From: Reticulascus tulasneorum | Lineage: Eukaryota; Ascomycota; Sordariomycetes; Glomerellales; Reticulascaceae | Direction of reading: 5' to 3' | DNA: 64,000 nt | Assembly (NCBI GenBank): GCA_001557505.1 | Contig: LSAX01000004.1 | Span: 1,488,001 to 1,552,000, forward strand | Part shown: in pieces, positions 60,654 through 64,000 of the stretch | Layout of the letters: the number at the start of each line of letters is the position of its first letter | Numbering within the stretch: position 1 is the stretch's first letter | Translations under genes and position numbers: made by a program | Notes under the pieces: generated by a model | Told to the model about the DNA's origin: nothing | Seen by the model: the letters and a program-made list of their open reading frames with translations, nothing else | The model's database searches: none

Positions 60654-63600
60654 TCAATTTGGCCCCGATTCCGTCTCGTCCAACTCGGCGAGATCATCGG
60701 CACGCTCGAAACCATCCTCTGGTCCATACTCAAGCTTCTCTTGCTGTGCAATAGCCTGAGCCGACACGATTTCGGCCAGTCGCTTCAGGCGTGGAGTTTG
60801 AAGCCCTGAGCGGAGGTTAGTGTGCTGAGCTTCAGAGATGAAGTTGATACGCTTACAAGAAGGTGTGTAGGTCTCCAGAGCCGTGATGACTCTAGGCTCT
60901 GCAATTTCGTATGGGCCACTGTCATCCATGTCCACAGCCTGCAGCAAGAGCACATCGCTCTTCTCAGTTACTCGCGACGCGACCGCTTTCATGATCTCTC
61001 CGTTAATAGGCTGTTCATAATCTGCAACAAGATACTGGTTCAAGAGCTTCTGTATCTGGTTAGGAGAGAGCCTGCGACAGAGGTTGAATTAGCCGTGGCT
61101 CAGCAATGTCTCCTCTTCCCGTCTCCAACTTACATCCAGCAGATATCTTGAATAATCTCGATATCGTTAAGAGTCGCTTTCTTGAGCTGCAAAAGCTTTG
61201 TTGCTTGCTAAGATCACGTTAAACCTAGATCTTCCGGAGAAAGCGGGGCTATCAAAGCGAGCTTACCATAAGATGTTCTAGCTGGAGGGTACCCTCGGGC
61301 ATATCATGGCTCTTGCACCATTCTTCGATGCGAGTGATGTTGTAGTTAATTTGCAGACCACGCTTCCACGAAAGGAAGTTGCGTCTCATCAACAAATCAT
61401 TGAATGCCGTGACACCAACTAAGCGAAGAAGCTCCGTGATTGTCTGCGTGATAATTGAATCTTCCAGGTAGTAGGCTTTCATTGCCCGGAAGACGCTGTT
61501 GAGAAGACTTAATAGATTGTCCATGCTGTAGGCTGGAGTTGAGTTGGACTGCAATAGCTTTCCCAGAAATCGGCTGCTCTCGTTGGTCACAAATCCAGGC
61601 AGTGACTGAGATTCGATGATGGCGGGGATGATCATCTTTTGGAGCTTCTTCTTCAGTACCTTCATCCAGGTATGGTAAATGTTGAATTCCAAACTCTCGA
61701 GGTCGTGCTTAACAATTTCCAACAAGCGGTCGTACTCATAGTTGTCTGTCTTTTGGGCTTCGTACCAATCCTCGGCAAGGAAGACAAAAGAGAGCATCTC
61801 GTGCACATTGGACAACCAAAACGAGCCAGGGTTGATGGCTTCGTCCCCATCATGCTGCATCACCTCTTGCTGGATCGACTGCATTACATTCGCAAGGAAC
61901 CGTTCGGATTCTTTAACAAAGCCGTTATTCCACATTTCTGACGTGACCAGATTGATGAGGTATGATGGGAACAGGACCTCCTTGTCGGATGGTGGCGGGT
62001 TGGTGTTCGGTGACGGAATCTTGAGATTCCGGATGAGGCCCATGGTGACTTCCTCATTCAGTCCGTCTTCGTCAGCTAGAAGACTCTCGAGTTCTAGTTC
62101 GATGTTGTCGACGCCTGGAATAAAGCCGGATCCTGGGAGATTTTGCCTGTGTGCAGTGCTGGCAACGGCCATGGATACCGGGCGAGGATTGTAGGCGGCA
62201 CTGAAGCGGTCCATTTCCCGAGGCTCTGCACCAGCGCTCCTTCTCTTGGGCTTTTTGGACGATACCAGATTGATTAGACCGTTTACAGCAGGTTGAGGTG
62301 GAGCAGTGCCATTGGACAGTTCACCGTTTGCGGGAACAATCCTCTTTGCCAACTCGAGCTGATCCTGGAGCTCGGCGAGTTGTTGACGTAACGACGTCTT
62401 TTCTCCTTCGTGCCGTGTGGTATCCTGTCGCACGGTGTCCAGCTCCGAGCTTTTCAGACGTAGAGATTCTCTGAGCTCGCGTTCCTCCTCCTGCAGCCTT
62501 TTGATATTGGAAGTCGATTCTTCGAAACTCTGCTGCAGTTTCTTCATCTCGTCTTCCATCGCCTGCAACCTAGCCACAGCAATGCCAGCTTGGTTAGCTT
62601 CGGTCTGGAGTTCTTTCGATCGGGCCTCTAGCGCATTATGGCGATTCTTCCATGACTTAATCTGACCTTCGTAATTTTCCACCTGGGATTGCAGAGTTTT
62701 GTTTTGTGTCTTCATAGAGCCAAGGGATTGTGTTAGCTCAATCACTTTGTTCTCCAACTTGTATGAGATCTGCTTCAGATCGCGCGCTTCTTCGCGGATG
62801 TTCTTGTACTCCCTGCGAGCGAGCTTACCGCGCCACAGGCTCTGTATCAAGACTACTTTCCTTCTATACTGTCGCCATGAACGGAGTTGACGTCGTGAGC
62901 GCCACACTCGCTGGATCAATATCGCCGCATTGCCGACCCGAGTCTCCATGATCTCCTTTCTCCGCAGGTAGCCTTTGGCGGCCGCCTGCGCCAGAACCAC
63001 ATTGGTGCGAATACGAAGGAATTCTTTCCTCTGCTTATGACCACGCCAAAATCGCTGGATCGTGGTCGCAGCCCTGACTGTCCGTAGCTCTTGAGCCTGT
63101 TTACGGGCTAGATACGCCCTTGTTGCCGACTGGAACTGAATGATAGCATTGCGAGCCTCGAGATATTTATTGCGGTAATACTTCGCCTTGAGATTTTTCT
63201 GAATGAGGATCGCGCAGTCATTCAATCGGCTCGTTCGAAGATTCTCCAAGAATGCCAGCATGCCGGCACGGAAAAAAATCTTGGTCAAACCTAGTTGATA
63301 CTTGTCAAGACCCTTGACGGAGCTCGTGCCAAGTGCTTTTGTCAGAATGGCGTTGGCCATCTGCCGAATCTCTGACGTCCATAGATTGGAATGGATGAGC
63401 ATGTAATATCGCAGGGCAAATTCTTCATACGTCCATCTTGTTGGGTATCCAGCACAGCTTATTCGCACCGTTTCCAAGACGCCGCAAGCCCGAAGCTGGC
63501 TGAGAACCATTGGCCCCTCAAACTTCCAAGATGCCTTCGCCTCGTTAGGTTTGATGCATCGGATGTAATGGACATCTGTGTTGTTTATTGTATTCATGAG

Positions 63601-64000
63601 CTCGATGAGTGATGAGCGGAAGATGCCACCAAGCGTAGGTTTTCGGTTTACTGCGACGCCAATTTTCCTGCCCGCGACAGGTTTGACTGCATTTGACGAG
63701 GCAGAAGCAAGATCCTTCTCTCTGACTGCGGAAGCTGCGTCTAGAACCTGCCGTAGAAACTTGTTCTGCGTAGCTCGGAGCACCTCCATATGCTCATCGG
63801 GCACCGTATCCCGGTTCTTTTCTATGAACCCTTCAGATTCATAGGTGACATCCACCGCGTAGTGACAGACAGTGAAGGCTGACTTGCCAAACCTGGGTTT
63901 CTTGTAGAACTTATGCTTGTCGGCAGCGTAATTGTGGTGCAGTTTCGTCACGAACTGCTCGTCCGACCCCATCGGAAGGCGAGACTCTTCATCCAGCAAG
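60654..64000 (-). CDS. myoE: Class V myosin heavy chain, C-terminal part (partial)
   Basis: Exons 64000-61267, 61207-61134, 61071-60857 and 60805-60654 give the last ~1,057 residues; the motor N-terminus lies beyond the right edge. In order: end of the motor domain (HYIRCIKPNE, LSQLRACGVLETVRISCAGY), six IQ motifs (for example AILIQKNLKAKYYRNKYLE and ATTIQRFWRGHKQRKEFLR), a long coiled coil (KQISYKLENKVIELTQSLGS onward), a variable linker, and the globular DIL cargo domain ending PSWLQTPRLKRLAEIVSAQA plus a short acidic tail. Such myosins carry secretory vesicles along actin to hyphal tips. The last intron (60856-60806) has ideal signals including ACTAACC, although it can be read through. Confidence 0.92.

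Overview
The window looks like a filamentous ascomycete chromosome, most likely a Eurotiomycete. The protein-coding half has short GT-AG introns with CTAAC or CTGAC branch sites, a class V myosin, a Rheb GTPase, and multi-domain C2H2/WD40 and DUF7580-type genes that are typical of Pezizomycotina. It has two sharply different parts.

Positions 1 to about 32,850 are an extremely AT-rich block with no intact gene. It is made of transposon relics carrying the pattern expected of repeat-induced point mutation (RIP): TpA everywhere, CAA/CAG turned into TAA/TAG, few surviving GC islands. I resolve at least three LTR-retrotransposon pieces. Two belong to one Ty3/Gypsy chromovirus family: a minus-strand copy at 1-9580 and the 3' half of a plus-strand copy at 24171-32356. 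The third is a different gag-protease relic at about 12154-14699. Seven hAT elements (A to G) sit inside one another or inside the retroelements. Elements A and G keep perfect 8-bp target duplications. B, C, the second retroelement, D and E survive only as left arms. F has two precise ends but unmatched flanks. One deletion by recombination between two F-type copies explains this layout.

Positions about 32,860 to 64,000 are ordinary gene-rich DNA. In order: a C2H2 zinc-finger/WD40 protein (+), a DUF7580-type protein (+), a mitochondrial ABHD11-type hydrolase (+), ribosomal protein eS1 (-), the uracil-catabolism protein URC1 (-, 19 exons including three microexons), elongation factor Elf1 (+), uracil phosphoribosyltransferase (-), a Wapl cohesin-release factor (+), Rheb (+), a ZUP1/Mug105-type C78 peptidase (+), inosine triphosphate pyrophosphatase (-), Fap7/AK6 (-) and the C-terminal part of a class V myosin (-, running off the right edge).

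Most of these are housekeeping genes without a shared pathway. The exception is URC1 and uracil phosphoribosyltransferase, two components of pyrimidine catabolism that lie 1.8 kb apart with only Elf1 between them. The first two genes beside the AT-rich block look like accessory, immunity-type genes; the rest looks like conserved core. Exon coordinates were derived by hand from splice signals, reading frame and protein-family knowledge; transposon ends without target duplications are approximate.
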